The notes: a model not told the origin generated them from the letters alone. DNA of 64,000 nucleotides from Paralithodes platypus (GCA_032716605.1 CM064492.1:50297272-50361271), one strand, 5' to 3'; positions 9,321 to 19,639 are shown, counted from the first letter of the stretch. Numbers and translations: made by a program.

Positions 9321-9715
9321 ACCTTTCCATTAGTGACTCTCTCTCTCCTTAAGCTACTCAGGAACTCACCCAGTCACTCTCGCTGTCACCCCCACTCTTA
9401 ACTCACTCTCACTCTCTCTCTCTGTCTCTCTCTCATAATTGACTTCATAGTTACCTGTATTAATCTTATCACTACCACTATCAACTACAATACTTTTTAA
9501 TATGTATATGACCATAAATCATCATATTTATTCATATGTATTGGACTATTACTTTATATAGGCCATTACCCATTTGATATTACACCTAGCCAGCTTTAAC
9601 TTTCACTATCATACATTATATATATTATATGGAAAAATAAATATCAAACCGTTACACAAGTACAAGTGATTGGTGTGCGTATTACTGAGAATCTAATTTA
9701 CTAATCAATACATAC

Positions 9716-9752
9716 CAGCTGCAAAAAATGCTAGCAGAACTTTCAGATTCAT
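9716..9752 (-). CDS. Candidate first coding exon with signal-peptide start
   Basis: On the minus strand an ATG at 9752 opens 12 codons plus one base, reading MNLKVLLAFFAA, then G followed by GTATGTATTG, an acceptable 5' splice donor. The reading is a classic secretory signal start: a Lys near the N terminus, then a hydrophobic Leu/Val/Phe/Ala run. Arthropod cuticle and other secreted-protein genes often have an intron splitting the signal peptide like this. I find no following exon downstream (lower coordinates) and no clear promoter. It may be a chance match; the product is unknown. Confidence 0.3.
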
Positions 9753-10700
9753 AATAAGAATGTGTTATTACTTCTGTGAAGTAACTAGACCATGCTATGC
9801 AATTCAGGTTTTGAATATAAGAAAGGCTATAGTCTGTCCAACAAAGAGCAACAAAGTTAATATTATTTCTGAGAATATACCATATAATGCAAGAATAATT
9901 GAAGTTGATAATTTTCACATAAAACTAGAAAAATATGAGGGAAACAAATTTAATGGTATAGAATTTTAACGTTTTAGCAGCAAATCTATTTAACACTATA
10001 ATTTACGTAGCTGAAAGGAATGTTTCACAGATAAATATACTTAAGCTTACAGATAGGAAAATAACTATGATATATCTTTAATATATGTTATATTATTTAA
10101 TAGTCAATGAGTGAAACTGACTCTCCAGCAAGGTTATAGATAGCTCTATAAACCGATTTAAATAAGATATACACACACCTCGAATTCCTTGAAATTGTGT
10201 ATATATTTTCATTGATAAATATATCTACAAACACTGATTACGGTTCTTGGATAATGAGAGCTTATAAATTAGGATTACACAAACAATAAAATTAAAATTA
10301 ATATATATATATATTACAAACAAATTATAAGAAAAGTGTAGTTCCTTCCCAATTCTAACTGTCTATGAAAACTCCTTCAGATGATATCGGTAACCTGCAG
10401 GATTCATCTTTTCTAAACTTTACTTCATTGTATTTCAACTTGTCGGAGGGATGGGGAGGGTGGAGAGAGACCTGCTACACTATCCTTTCTCTCCTGTTTT
10501 GCATTTGACATCTTTGACTTCCTGAATTATTATACTGACCACCTCACTTGGATCGTAAGGTTGGGTGGTCAGTGTATCTATGTATATCGCATACATACGC
10601 ATATACAGTTACAAATATTTAAATTGTTTCTATGTTCTGTAAAATCATTTGCTCCCTTTGCTAGGTACGGTACTCATAAATAAACTTGTTTCCGTTAGTA
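9753..10700. other. Non-repetitive AT-rich sequence
   Basis: No dispersed-repeat signature and no gene model I can support. It would include the 5' flank of the candidate exon at 9716-9752. Confidence 0.4.
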
Positions 10701-10743
<43 letters not shown>

Positions 10744-10754
10744 TTTTTTTTTGT
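10701..10754 (+). repeat. (ATT)n microsatellite and T run
   Basis: About 14 ATT units ending in a T run that immediately precedes a LINE fragment. Confidence 0.95.
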
Positions 10755-11280
10755 AGGAACGCTAAAAGCAGTAACAAGAAATAGGGTGGTCAGTATGGAA
10801 GTGAAGAAGTCCTTGCATGACAGTGTGGTAATCCCGACACTGACTTACGGAAGCGAAGCATGGACGTTGGTTGAGAGACTCAGACCAAGAGTGAGAGCAG
10901 TGGAAATGAATTACTTAAGGAGTGCGTGCGGAGTTACATGGAGGGATAGACAGACTAATGAGGAAGTAAGAAGGAGGTGTGGTGTGGAGGTAGATGTGCT
11001 GGAAAGTGTGAAAAGGAACAACTTGAGATGGTTCGGCCATATGGAACGTATGGAAAGCGAGAGAATGACTAAGAGGGTGTACGAGAGCGAGGTGGAGGGA
11101 CAGAGGGGGAGAGGTAGACCGAATATGAGGTGGAAGGATGGAGTGAGGAACTACATGAACGAAGGCGGTGCTGGTTGGGGGGAGGGGCGTCGACTGACTG
11201 GGGACAGAGGTGCATGGGGGCGGTTCGTTCGTGGCCACCCCTTCGGGGATCACGGCGTCAGGCAATAGATAGATAGATTA
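10755..11280 (+). pseudogene. LINE reverse transcriptase C-terminal fragment
   Basis: The open stretch at 10786-11268 encodes about 160 residues with the order YGSEAWTL, ACGVTWRDR, NNLRWFGHMERM and RGRGRPNMRWKDG. This is the thumb/C-terminal region of endonuclease-reverse transcriptase proteins of RTE-like LINEs common in crustaceans. The catalytic YADD and everything upstream are absent, so it is a 5'-truncated copy. It ends in ATAGATAGATAGATTA, a short tandem tail like those of RTE-type elements. Clade assignment is a judgement from memory of the family. Confidence 0.8.
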
Positions 11281-11363
11281 TTTTTTTTTTTTTTTATTAT
11301 TTACATTTTGTCATTACTATAATTAGCATATTATAATAAAATGTATAATAACAATGATTATAG

Positions 11364-11406
<43 letters not shown>
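11364..11406 (+). repeat. (ACT)n microsatellite
   Basis: About 14 ACT units followed by AATA-rich sequence to 11445. Confidence 0.95.
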
Positions 11407-11407
<1 letters not shown>

Positions 11408-11451
11408 AATAAAATAAATAATAATAAAATAATAATAATAATAATCAGTAT

Positions 11452-13351
11452 CAGGCTGAGAAATTAGTGTTACGGATCTACTTGCCCGGGGCTAGTGACT
11501 TCTGAAACTTGCTTGCCCAGACAGTTGTTTCACTTGCCCCGACATATTTTATACTTGCCCTTATACATTTATTTATTATTAACTCGTTAAGGTACCACAT
11601 ACATTCACAAACATGCCACCAGCTTCCATAAATTGCCTATTTTATGCCCGCAGTACTTATTGAGTTTTGGAAAACTTATGCATTACTAATTTTTTGGAAA
11701 TAACAATAGTATTTTCTATGGCACGTTGATGGTAAAACATTGACTATATGAGGAGGACATTAAAGGTTTCCATTTAATAACCTAATTTAACCTCACCCAT
11801 TCCGGGATGCGCAGGTCTCTTCAATATGAACGTTTGTTTTCCACTCTCCCTCCTCTTCTCGGTACTACCACTTTATCCCCTAACTCCAATATAAATTGTT
11901 ATATTGTATTTAAATTATTTTATGAATAATCCTTCTACAGTTCCTTTGGTAAGGTTTTGTTTTTTCACCACGTTCCAGTAACTCATTATCATACGGCTAT
12001 GTGGCCTCCTCTACATTTCTAGGAACAGGCAGCAGGGATGCGGCGAACATTTCTAGGAACAGGCAGCCTTTGTCTATGCCATAGTTTTATTGAATCACAT
12101 TACAAATTCATAGTTCATTATTGATGTATACCTGGGAGAGACAGTGTTTTTACGGCTATACTGAATATGAAACCACAACACTGACTTAATATGTTTGTCT
12201 GTTAAATTGTCTGTTACAGCACAATTCTGACAATTCGAACACAGATAATCCGAAATTCCAATAGCCCGAATTTTTGAAGATAAGAATTAATAACATTAAA
12301 GGTGGGGGCTCATGGGTTGAGGTAAACATGGAAAAATAATCGCCAACCTGCATATAATTATCTTGTAAAATGCAATGTCACTGAAATAATTATTAACAAT
12401 GGTATAAAGGATTTTGCGGATCGTCTATACCAGGCCTGTAACGTCATAGTGACGTCACACCAGTATCCTTAGCCTAGACTGGATGGTGGACTTACACTCT
12501 TGTGACGTCACAGGCCTGGTATAGACGATCCACAAAATCCTTTATACCATTGTTAATAATTATTTCAGTGCCATTGCATTTTGCAAGATAATTATGTACA
12601 GCTTGGCGATTATAATTCCATGTTTATCTCAACCCATGAGCCCCCACCTTTAAGATGGGGGAAAATATATAACATAATTAAAATGCACGCCAATATCGAC
12701 AAAGTGGAGACATGCTTAGGTGCAGGCGATGCCAATCTGCTACCCCTGCAACTAGCATCTATCGATTTACATGAATTATCCTATAACACATTGACCACAG
12801 ACCAACAACTATGCCACCAACACCATCTACAAGCTTAACAAGTATCCCCAATTCAATTCAAGTTCGTAACATTACGAAATTCACGGCAAGGTAATAACAA
12901 CAAATCTTAGGCCATGTTATCATAGGATTTACACGGCTACATTTAGCCTGACTTGTTTCAATTTTCCTGTTTTTTTTTATATTTATCTGTTTATTGAACT
13001 TGTTTATATTATTGTATGCGATATACATCAATATTGACAGTATTCGACAACCGATCAGCTGTTTACTGTTTACTGTTTACTTAGGGTCACCGTACACCGA
13101 GTAGCATTGGTCTCAGACTCTGTCTACTAAAGGGTTACCACAGCGACGTTTTCGTACATTAATTATATACCGGTATTTGATATTATATGATTACTATTAT
13201 TTATTTTATTGAAGCGTTATGTAAGGAAGTATTACAAACAATTCACTTGTCCCCCGGGCAACTGCCGGGCAGACTAACATTGATAATCACTAGCCCGGCT
13301 ACATAACCAGGCTAGTCCGGGCGGCCGGGCTATACCTAATGTCCCAGCAGT
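11452..13351. mobile_element. Family G element, about 1.9 kb, containing element J
   Basis: Left end CAGGCTGAGAAATTAG with CTTGCCCGGGGCTAGTGA; right end carries the inverted relatives TCACTAGCCCGGC and CTAATGTCCCAGCAG. The right 450 bp (about 12905-13351) matches the G copy at 51257-51907 in reverse. CAG-type ends and an 8-9 bp flank repeat at the other copy hint at a hAT-like origin, but no transposase ORF is visible. Confidence 0.5.
12296..12653. mobile_element. Family J long fold-back element
   Basis: Arms of about 150 bp are near-perfect inverted copies: TTAAAGGTGGGGGCTCATGG at the left mirrors CCATGAGCCCCCACCTTTAA at the right, and the match runs through GGCCTGGTATAGACGATCC. A loop of about 50 bp carries two GTGACGTCAC-like CRE palindromes. 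TTAA on both ends. The 85-codon frame at 12581-12838 crosses its edge and is not a gene. Confidence 0.85.
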
Positions 13352-13684
13352 ACTACTACTACTATTAACAATAATAATAATATCAATAATAGCAAACAAA
13401 TTATTTAGTTTTATTATATAACACCCGTGCACAGTAAAATATAATTTACATAGTCTACACCAGCCCAATAAATCAAATAGAAAACATTTTGCAATCGCGT
13501 CGCAACATTTCTTTTCTTAAGGGGAGATGGGCGTATTTATTTGCTCATTTATGTATATTTTTATTATTTTATTAATTTCCTCCCTAGACCTCCATCAAGC
13601 TTAAAAAACACCCGCCCAAGACCCTCCTTCAAGGTAAATTTGTATATTTTCCGATAGAAAAATGTGCCGGCCGAAGGCCGGTTT

Positions 13685-13790
13685 CCTGGTGGATCACATA
13701 TATGCTTTCATTAATTTCATTGGAGGTGTTTGGTGTTGTGGTGAAATTAATAAAACATAGATTATCAGTAGGTTCAGGGATATTTCGTAG
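13685..13790 (+). mobile_element. SINE 3' fragment
   Basis: CCTGGTGGATCACAT then ATATGCTTTCATTAATTTC, ATTGGAGGTGTTTGGTG, AATTAATAAAACATAGATTA. The same order follows the tRNA-like head at 14005-14090. Confidence 0.7.
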
Positions 13791-13937
13791 CGAGGCCGTT
13801 CTAAATTATCTGTTCCCCATGAATATTCCTTTCTCTCTTAAACATTAGGCTACTGTAGCACGGTTGGGAATATGAACATGATTAGATTAATATCCAGTAT
13901 TCGAGAATGGATAATAAGTCGTAGGCGTGTGCATAAA

Positions 13938-14128
13938 CCTTTAACCGTCTTGGTGGTGTAATGGTTAAGGTGTCTAAAAATGTGTGTGTGATAACCCGGG
14001 TTCGAATCCTGGTGGATCACATACAGTATATGCTTTCATTAATTTCATTGGAGGTGTTTGGTGTTGTGATGAAATTGATAAAACAAATAGATTAACACCC
14101 TAAATATCACTAAAATAGATTAACACCC
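13938..14128 (+). mobile_element. tRNA-derived SINE
   Basis: A-box-like TGGTGTAATGG at 13954-13964 and B-box GGTTCGAATCC at 13999-14009, spaced as in a tRNA, followed by a non-tRNA body and a tail of two AATAGATTAACACCCTAAAT repeats. RNA polymerase III would use these internal boxes. Not a functional tRNA: the acceptor stem and anticodon arm do not pair well by eye. Confidence 0.7.
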
Positions 14129-14354
14129 TAAATATCGCTCGCCAGGAAAAAAATCGACTTCTTAATGACACTAACAGTCTAAATATTGGGGGGGGGGGGG
14201 GGGGCGGGACCAGGTAAACGGCCCATCTCCCCTTAAGTGCTCATATTAGTAATAAGCTGATTAACCCCATGAATATTATGACCCATTTATTCAGGCTATT
14301 ATTAGACGACTTTATAAAATTAGAAAGGGGTATGTGAAAATCCGAGGGTTAATT

Positions 14355-14575
14355 GACCACTTGCGAGTTTGGTTCTATGAGGAAGTTGGAGCTGCAGGCA
14401 TCGATATTTAGCAGAATTACCAGCTAAAGTATACGGTTGTAGGTCATGTATAAATACATAAAATACAATTCAAAATACTCTATATCCATCAGAAACCTAC
14501 ATTAGTATTGCACTTCTGTTTAATATCGAGGTTTACGGCTCCAACTTCCTTATAGCCTGACACTTGCAAGTGGTC
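14355..14575. mobile_element. Family F fold-back MITE (AATT target)
   Basis: Begins GACCACTTGCGAG and ends CTTGCAAGTGGTC, flanked by AATT at 14351-14354 and 14576-14579. Internal arms continue: GAGGAAGTTGGAGC against GCTCCAACTTCCTTATAG and CGATATTTAGCAGAA against TGTTTAATATCG. Confidence 0.88.
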
Positions 14576-14596
14576 AATTGAGATCGCATCTCCTTT

Positions 14597-14944
14597 TCTC
14601 TCTTTCCCTGGCTTGTATCTATTCGGTCCCATTCAGCCAACTGCTTTAAGACGTTTATCCCGATCCAGGTGTCGATTATTCTTCCTGGCGAGTGATAGCG
14701 AGCCAGCATTGTATGGAGAAATCCGGCTTCGCCGGAGAAATTTTTCTATCGAAAAATGTACAAATTTAGCTTGCTGTCAAAAAAAAAAAAAATATATTCT
14801 GGCTCGCTACCTCTCGCCAGGAAAATATTGATACCTGGATGGGGGCAAACGTCTTAAAACAGTAGGCTGAATGGGGCCGAATGGATACAACCCAAAGAGA
14901 GAGGGAGAGAAAAAAAAAAAAAACGAGGTGGGCTCCATTAATTG
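14597..14944. mobile_element. Family B fold-back MITE
   Basis: Arms of about 110 bp: CCTGGCGAGTGATAGCGAGCC at the left and GGCTCGCTACCTCTCGCCAGG at the right, each continuing into ATCCAGGTGTCGAT/ATTGATACCTGGAT and AAGACGTTTATCCC/GGGGCAAACGTCTT. The centre has GAAATCCGGCTTCGCCGGAG and TTTTTCTATCGAAAAATG. Both arms match the right half of family A. Confidence 0.85.
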
Positions 14945-15096
14945 AGATCGCATTTATCCTCTTGATACGCCCACAGACCCTCACATAAGTTGTATAATAT
15001 CATCTAATGATAGCCAGCATGCACTTTCAACATGCATCATACTGTATACCTCAAGGGACTAATAAAACATGCCCAAGCTCACAGCCTGACCATGCA

Positions 15097-15309
15097 CAGT
15101 TGCCCACATAAGTTCTGTTCTTCTCCGTGATCTTATACACGGATATATAGTGCGCGTGATTGATTTACGAGTGTAGTTTCTCATGCAGTGGTTAACTCAT
15201 CTGACTAGCCAACTGACAATTAAAAGAAACCACACTCGCAATTCATTCACGCAAATTTCACTTTCATACATAAGATCACGACGAAGAACAGGACTTATGT
15301 GGGCAATTG
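15097..15309. mobile_element. Family E fold-back MITE
   Basis: CAGTTGCCCACATAAGTTCTG at the left mirrors CAGGACTTATGTGGGCAATTG at the right; inner arms also pair (CACGAGTGT-type and ACACTCGCAATTCA). Right flank is TA, left flank CA. 213 bp. Partial copies at 38277 and 39376. Confidence 0.85.
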
Positions 15310-15313
15310 TACA

Positions 15314-15345
15314 TGTACAAAGTACAAAGGAGTACAAAGGAAATC
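15314..15345 (-). repeat. LINE 3' terminal decamer repeat
   Basis: Minus strand reads TTTCCTTTGTACTCCTTTGTAC. The truncated copies at 31409-31445 (four units), 55875-55897 and 57772-57795 end in the same CTTTGTACTC unit. Such tails are probably the recognition site for target-primed reverse transcription. Confidence 0.85.
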
Positions 15346-15542
15346 AAGCAACAACAGATCTAGTGACCCTTCTAGGTTGCTTGTCCTCCAAAACACTGAG
15401 GATCAAGTGTCCAAACAGTGGTTTAGAGTGGGTAAGGGAACATTGGAAAGGGAATTACTGCCCTGGAACTAATGTCCGTGGCAGGATTAGGAAGTTAGTA
15501 GGGGACAGATGGGTTAGTAACTGAGGGGGGGATAAAATAAAG

Positions 15543-18422
15543 TTATTCATTTACAAACGCAGTCAGTCGCGGGTTTGATGCGAGATATTTGTCTAGGCGG
15601 AGTTTAAATGAATCAACGGTGATGCAGTCTATAACGTTTCGGGGAAGCCCATTCCACAAGTTGACAACTCGATTGAAGAAGAAATTCTTAGATTCGTGTG
15701 AGTTAAAAGATTTACCAATAATTTTGCAACCGTTTCCCCGCGTGTAATTAGATTGGTCGATAGTGAAGTACTTACTACAGTTCATATTGTCGATGCCTTT
15801 GATGATTTTGAACACTTGAATTAAGTCACCTCTTAATCTGCGCTGGGTTAAAGGAAATAGATTTAATTCTCTAAGACGCTCTTCGTATGGTTTGTTCTTT
15901 AGGCTAGGTATCATTTTGGTAACTCTACGTTGAACTCGTTCTAGCTTGTTTATATCTTTTTGGTAATAAGGGCACCAGGATTGAACGCAGTATTCCAGAA
16001 GAGGGCGGACTAATGAATTGTAAAGGGTTAGGATAACTTCTTTGGATTTATGCTCAAATGACCTGCCTATAAAGCCAATTATTTTGTTTGCCTTCTTAAC
16101 AACTTCTGAACATTGTTGACTCGGTTTTAGGTTACTCGATATTGTTACTCCCAGATCGGTTTCTCTGTTTACATTCTTAAGCTGAGTGCCATTCATCGAA
16201 TAGTTTGCTTTCTCATTTAGGTATCCGATATGTAGTACTTTACATTTATCCGCATTGAAACTCATTTGCCAAATTTGGGCCCAACATGACAATTTATCTA
16301 GATTGTGTTGCATATCGTCAACTTGTTCTTTTGAGAGTACGCTATTTGCAATTTTTGTATCGTCAGCAAATTTTGAGATTGTACAGGTGAGACCCTCATC
16401 TATGTCGTTGATGTAAATTAGAAAGAGAATTGGTCCTAGTACCGATCCCTGGGGTACCCCGCTACTTACATTGGTCCATTTAGATGCCTTACCGTTTATG
16501 ACTACTCTTTGCTTTCTGTCGCTGAGCCAATTTTCTATCCATTTCAACACACCGTCTTGTATTCCATGCGCTTTTAGTTTTAGCAGTAAACGTTTGTGGG
16601 GAACTTTGTCAAAGGCCTTTTGAAAATCAAGGTATAGAATATCTACAGCTTTACTCTCATCGTAGAGGTTGAGGATATCGTGGAAGAAGTCTAAGAGGTT
16701 TGTTAAACAGGAACGTTTTTTACGAAAGCCGTGTTGAGTATCTTTAAGTATGTTATTTTCCTCTAAGTGATTTACGAGTCTGTCTCGTATGACCGTTTCT
16801 AGCATTTTACATACAACTGAGGTTAAGCTAATTGGACGATAGTTACTGGGTAGGGATTTGCTGCCTTTTTTGAATATCGGTGTTACGTTGGCTAGCTTCC
16901 ACTGATCGGGCATAGTTCCAGACTGCAAGGATTTATTGAATAGTAATGTCAGTGGTTTAGAGAGCTCATCCTTAGCTTCCTTTAGAACTCTAGGCGAGAT
17001 TGTATCAGGTCCAGGCGTTTTATTTACCTTGAGTTTATCTAAACAATTCAATACTTCTCTCTCTGTAACGGTGATATTGCTTAGAACATCTGAATTATCA
17101 ATCTGAATCGGCGATGGTGTAGGGATATCACTGAGGTCTTCTGTTGTAAAAACTGATGCAAAGAAGGTATTGAGGGCATTACTCATTTGTTCTTCGTCTT
17201 TGGTGTATTCTCCATTTTCATCGACTAACGGTCCAACAGTTGAAGTAACGACTTTTTTCTTTCTGATATAACTATAGAATTCTTTCGGGTTTGTTTTACT
17301 TTGATTCGCAATATGTAACTCTAAGGTCTTTTTACTTTGCTTAATTAACTTTTTGGCTTTGCGTCGTAGCTCTACAAATTTCACCCGTTCTTCGTCATTT
17401 TGTGAGGATTTTAATCTATCATTAGCAAATTTTTTAGCAAGCAGGCAGTTTGAAATATCTTTATTCCACCATTTGGGCTTATTATTATGGCCTGGACGCC
17501 GAGTTTTCGATGGTATGCAGTCTTGCACTGCTTTTAGGTAAGTGGCTTCGAATAACTTCCAAGATGTATTTATGTCATTATTGTGAATTAAAAAGCTCCA
17601 GTCAGTTTCTTTAAACATAGCTCTAAGTTTATGGAAGTTTGCTTTCTTGAAATTAGGGACTTTTTCGATGCTGCTATTTGGTTCGTTACTAGTAAACTTT
17701 AAAGTGAAAGTTATCGTACGATGGTCGCTGTTACTGAATTCATCACCAACATTCAAATTCTCTATTAATTCTTCTTTTGTTGCAAGTACAATGTCAAGAA
17801 CGTTATTACCACGGGTCGGCGTTCCAACAAATTGATAAAGCGAACTCTCTTGCAAGTTCGTATACAAGTCATGTCCGGAGTGTGAAGTAAGAGTATCGCC
17901 CCACTTGGTCACAGGTAAATTAAAGTCACCAAAAATTACGGTATCTTGTGAGTTACTTACATCTGCAATTTGTTCGTAAATATCTCGGTCAGTTTGCACT
18001 GATTGAGCTGGAGGTCTGTATATTAATGCAAGTATTATTTTGGTACCTTTATTATTCTTTATTAGCACAAAAGATGCGTCGACGTTCACAATTTGAGGTT
18101 TTGACAAGAGGGTAGGGTTAAGACTTTCTTTGATATAAAGTAAAACGCCACCTCCATTTCGATTTATTCGGCTTTTCTCAAACATTACATAACCGGGAAG
18201 TGAATACTCTGCTAAAAAGTTTCTATCTTCTGTATTGAGCCAAGATTCTGTTATGCCAATCACATCATAATTTTCTGTAAACACTAGCTCCTCTAAATCT
18301 GAAAATTTATTGCGTATGCTACGAGCGTTTGCATAGAAAACCTTTAAATTTGTTATTTTAGAACTCACGGAACGCTCTTTAATAATATTTTTGGTTCTTG
18401 TCGGATCTACATTTATGTTCAT
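15543..18422 (-). CDS. LINE ORF2: AP endonuclease and reverse transcriptase
   Basis: 959 codons, uninterrupted. Residues about 25-240 form an APE-type endonuclease: NARSIRNKF, the Glu of GITESWL, GGGVLLYI, LIYRPP, FGDFNLP and the SDHRTITF motif. Residues about 470-770 form the reverse transcriptase: TPGPDTISPRVLK, SNYRPISLTSVVCKMLE, the fingers Asp in LYLDFQKAFDKVPH, SSGVPQGSVLGP and the catalytic FADDTK. A C-terminal region of about 190 residues (LLEYCVQSWCPYYQ, RVTKMIPSL, NLWNGLPRN) completes a usual CR1 length. The protein would nick target DNA and copy the LINE RNA in the nucleus. All catalytic residues I can identify are present. The first ATG lies 83 bp after the ORF1 stop, so it needs reinitiation or a similar mechanism. 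Confidence 0.92.
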   Translation of the reverse strand: MNINVDPTRTKNIIKERSVSSKITNLKVFYANARSIRNKFSDLEELVFTENYDVIGITESWLNTEDRNFLAEYSLPGYVMFEKSRINRNGGGVLLYIKESLNPTLLSKPQIVNVDASFVLIKNNKGTKIILALIYRPPAQSVQTDRDIYEQIADVSNSQDTVIFGDFNLPVTKWGDTLTSHSGHDLYTNLQESSLYQFVGTPTRGNNVLDIVLATKEELIENLNVGDEFSNSDHRTITFTLKFTSNEPNSSIEKVPNFKKANFHKLRAMFKETDWSFLIHNNDINTSWKLFEATYLKAVQDCIPSKTRRPGHNNKPKWWNKDISNCLLAKKFANDRLKSSQNDEERVKFVELRRKAKKLIKQSKKTLELHIANQSKTNPKEFYSYIRKKKVVTSTVGPLVDENGEYTKDEEQMSNALNTFFASVFTTEDLSDIPTPSPIQIDNSDVLSNITVTEREVLNCLDKLKVNKTPGPDTISPRVLKEAKDELSKPLTLLFNKSLQSGTMPDQWKLANVTPIFKKGSKSLPSNYRPISLTSVVCKMLETVIRDRLVNHLEENNILKDTQHGFRKKRSCLTNLLDFFHDILNLYDESKAVDILYLDFQKAFDKVPHKRLLLKLKAHGIQDGVLKWIENWLSDRKQRVVINGKASKWTNVSSGVPQGSVLGPILFLIYINDIDEGLTCTISKFADDTKIANSVLSKEQVDDMQHNLDKLSCWAQIWQMSFNADKCKVLHIGYLNEKANYSMNGTQLKNVNRETDLGVTISSNLKPSQQCSEVVKKANKIIGFIGRSFEHKSKEVILTLYNSLVRPLLEYCVQSWCPYYQKDINKLERVQRRVTKMIPSLKNKPYEERLRELNLFPLTQRRLRGDLIQVFKIIKGIDNMNCSKYFTIDQSNYTRGNGCKIIGKSFNSHESKNFFFNRVVNLWNGLPRNVIDCITVDSFKLRLDKYLASNPRLTAFVNE

Positions 18423-18505
18423 GGCTGTCCTCGGTCCTCGCTGTCTTCGGTCCTTATCGCTGGTGGTCCTCGGTTGCCTCTGTTTTTTTCTTGGCGTTGG
18501 ATGAT

Positions 18506-19633
18506 TTATGTCACTGCTGCTTCTTCTCGGATGGCGTTTTTTGATCCATGGCTGCGGACTGCTTCGTGTAGGAGACGACCCATGCGTGCTGAACCCACAG
18601 GGTTTAGATGAGTGCCATCCTTGCGGAACAGAGTAGGCTGGTTGTAGAAGTTGTCCCAGAGGTTGATGAATTCAACTTCTTCCCTTAGACACAAATGTTT
18701 TAGTCGGCTATTTGTGCTGAAAGCCTTGTCGTAGAATTTGTCAGGTGCGTCGATCTTGGGGAGAATGCCTGAGATGATGATATTCCTTGACTTGTTTTTG
18801 TAGTGCTGGATCATCTTGCGATATTTCTCCATCAACTCTTCGGATCTGGTGCGCATGACGTCATTTGAACCAGCATGGATGACAAAAAGGGTATTTTCAT
18901 TTGCATCCTTTGTGGTATCTTCGAAGGCTTCCACAATGTCGTCCAGTCCAGCTCCTGGGATGCAAAATCTTTTTCGTTGATTTGGGACTCTGTCGCAGAA
19001 CTCTTCGACCTGTCCTCGTAGGATGGAATCCCCAACGAGCCTGGTCTCTTCTGGTTCGTCTTCCATCTCTACCAATATCTCAAATCTGTTGGACATTGTG
19101 ACTGGTAGATGAGACCTTTTCTGCGTTGGCCGTGCACCGTTCCTCACTGGTGTAAATCCGGAAACCTGTGGTGGCGGGACTCTACGTACAGGTCGGGGAG
19201 AGGAGTGGTTAGAACGGGGGCGAGGGGTTGGTACTGTTCGTGCTAGCAGGCTTCTTGCACGAGGAGTGGGGGAGAGACTAAGGTGAACAGGGCGGCTGTC
19301 CTGGTTTGATGTCGGCTCAGGTTCGTCAGAAGCATCTGCTGCAGTGTCTACTGCAGGTGTTGGATTGTTGGCAGATGACGTTGGGGCGGTGGTGGATGCT
19401 GGAGTTGAAACAATTTGAGTTAGTGATACTCCAACGTTGAGTGTTACAAACTCTTGGAGTGATTCCAGCTTCCTGGTGAGGGCGTTGATCTTGTTGAGGG
19501 CTTCATCCAATTTTGCTGTCAAATCCTCTCGTTGCTGGCAGAGTCGGCAGACTTGTGGATCGGCAGGAGCAAACATGGAAGCACCAAACCTACCGGCGCA
19601 GTTCGTACAGGCACGAGGCATGGTGACAATCAC
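18506..19633 (-). CDS. LINE ORF1: zinc-finger, coiled-coil and SGNH esterase-like protein
   Basis: 375 codons. The N terminus has two Cys pairs (CTNC and CRLC, residues about 9-35) that could bind zinc, then a heptad-like segment (LDEALNKINALTRKLESL). A Ser/Pro/Thr-rich linker with SPTPRARS and TPRPRS follows. The C-terminal half (residues about 200-365) is SGNH/GDSL hydrolase-like: GDSILRG (nucleophile Ser), a Gly block (PGAGLDD), HAGSNDVM (Asn) and the DGTHLNPVG motif (Asp-His). ORF1 esterase domains are characteristic of CR1-group LINEs and are thought to act in RNP formation or lipid/membrane contact. Intact, upstream of ORF2 in the same element. The second ATG at residue 5 could equally be the start. 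Confidence 0.88.
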   Translation of the reverse strand: MIVTMPRACTNCAGRFGASMFAPADPQVCRLCQQREDLTAKLDEALNKINALTRKLESLQEFVTLNVGVSLTQIVSTPASTTAPTSSANNPTPAVDTAADASDEPEPTSNQDSRPVHLSLSPTPRARSLLARTVPTPRPRSNHSSPRPVRRVPPPQVSGFTPVRNGARPTQKRSHLPVTMSNRFEILVEMEDEPEETRLVGDSILRGQVEEFCDRVPNQRKRFCIPGAGLDDIVEAFEDTTKDANENTLFVIHAGSNDVMRTRSEELMEKYRKMIQHYKNKSRNIIISGILPKIDAPDKFYDKAFSTNSRLKHLCLREEVEFINLWDNFYNQPTLFRKDGTHLNPVGSARMGRLLHEAVRSHGSKNAIREEAAVT

Positions 19634-19639
19634 TTTCTT

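Larger units (their letters stand above)
13517..14236 (+). mobile_element. Family A MITE split by a SINE-bearing insertion
   Basis: Left part TTAAGGGGAGATGGGCG ... GCCGGCCGAAGGCCGGTTTCC to 13686; right part resumes at ATCGCTCGCCAGGAAAAAAA (14127) and ends CCCATCTCCCCTTAA. A G run at 14170-14188 replaces part of the right half. Confidence 0.85.
14261..15064. mobile_element. Family C MITE interrupted by F and B elements
   Basis: Left TTAACCCCATGAATATTATG and TAGACGACTTTATAAAATT; right TATAATATCATCTAATGATAGCC and CATGCATCATAC ... CTCAAGGGACTAATAA. F sits at 14355-14575 and B at 14597-14944. TTGAGATCGCAT is present on both sides of B. Confidence 0.75.

Noticed and set aside
13938..14015. Functional tRNA gene
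   Set aside because: A and B boxes are present, but the sequence continues into a SINE body repeated nearby and the stems do not pair well, so it is a SINE head.
17353..17835. Plus-strand frames opposite the LINE ORF2
   Set aside because: Shadows of the long minus-strand ORF2. The same holds for the frames opposite ORF1 at 18901-19101 and 19437-19670.
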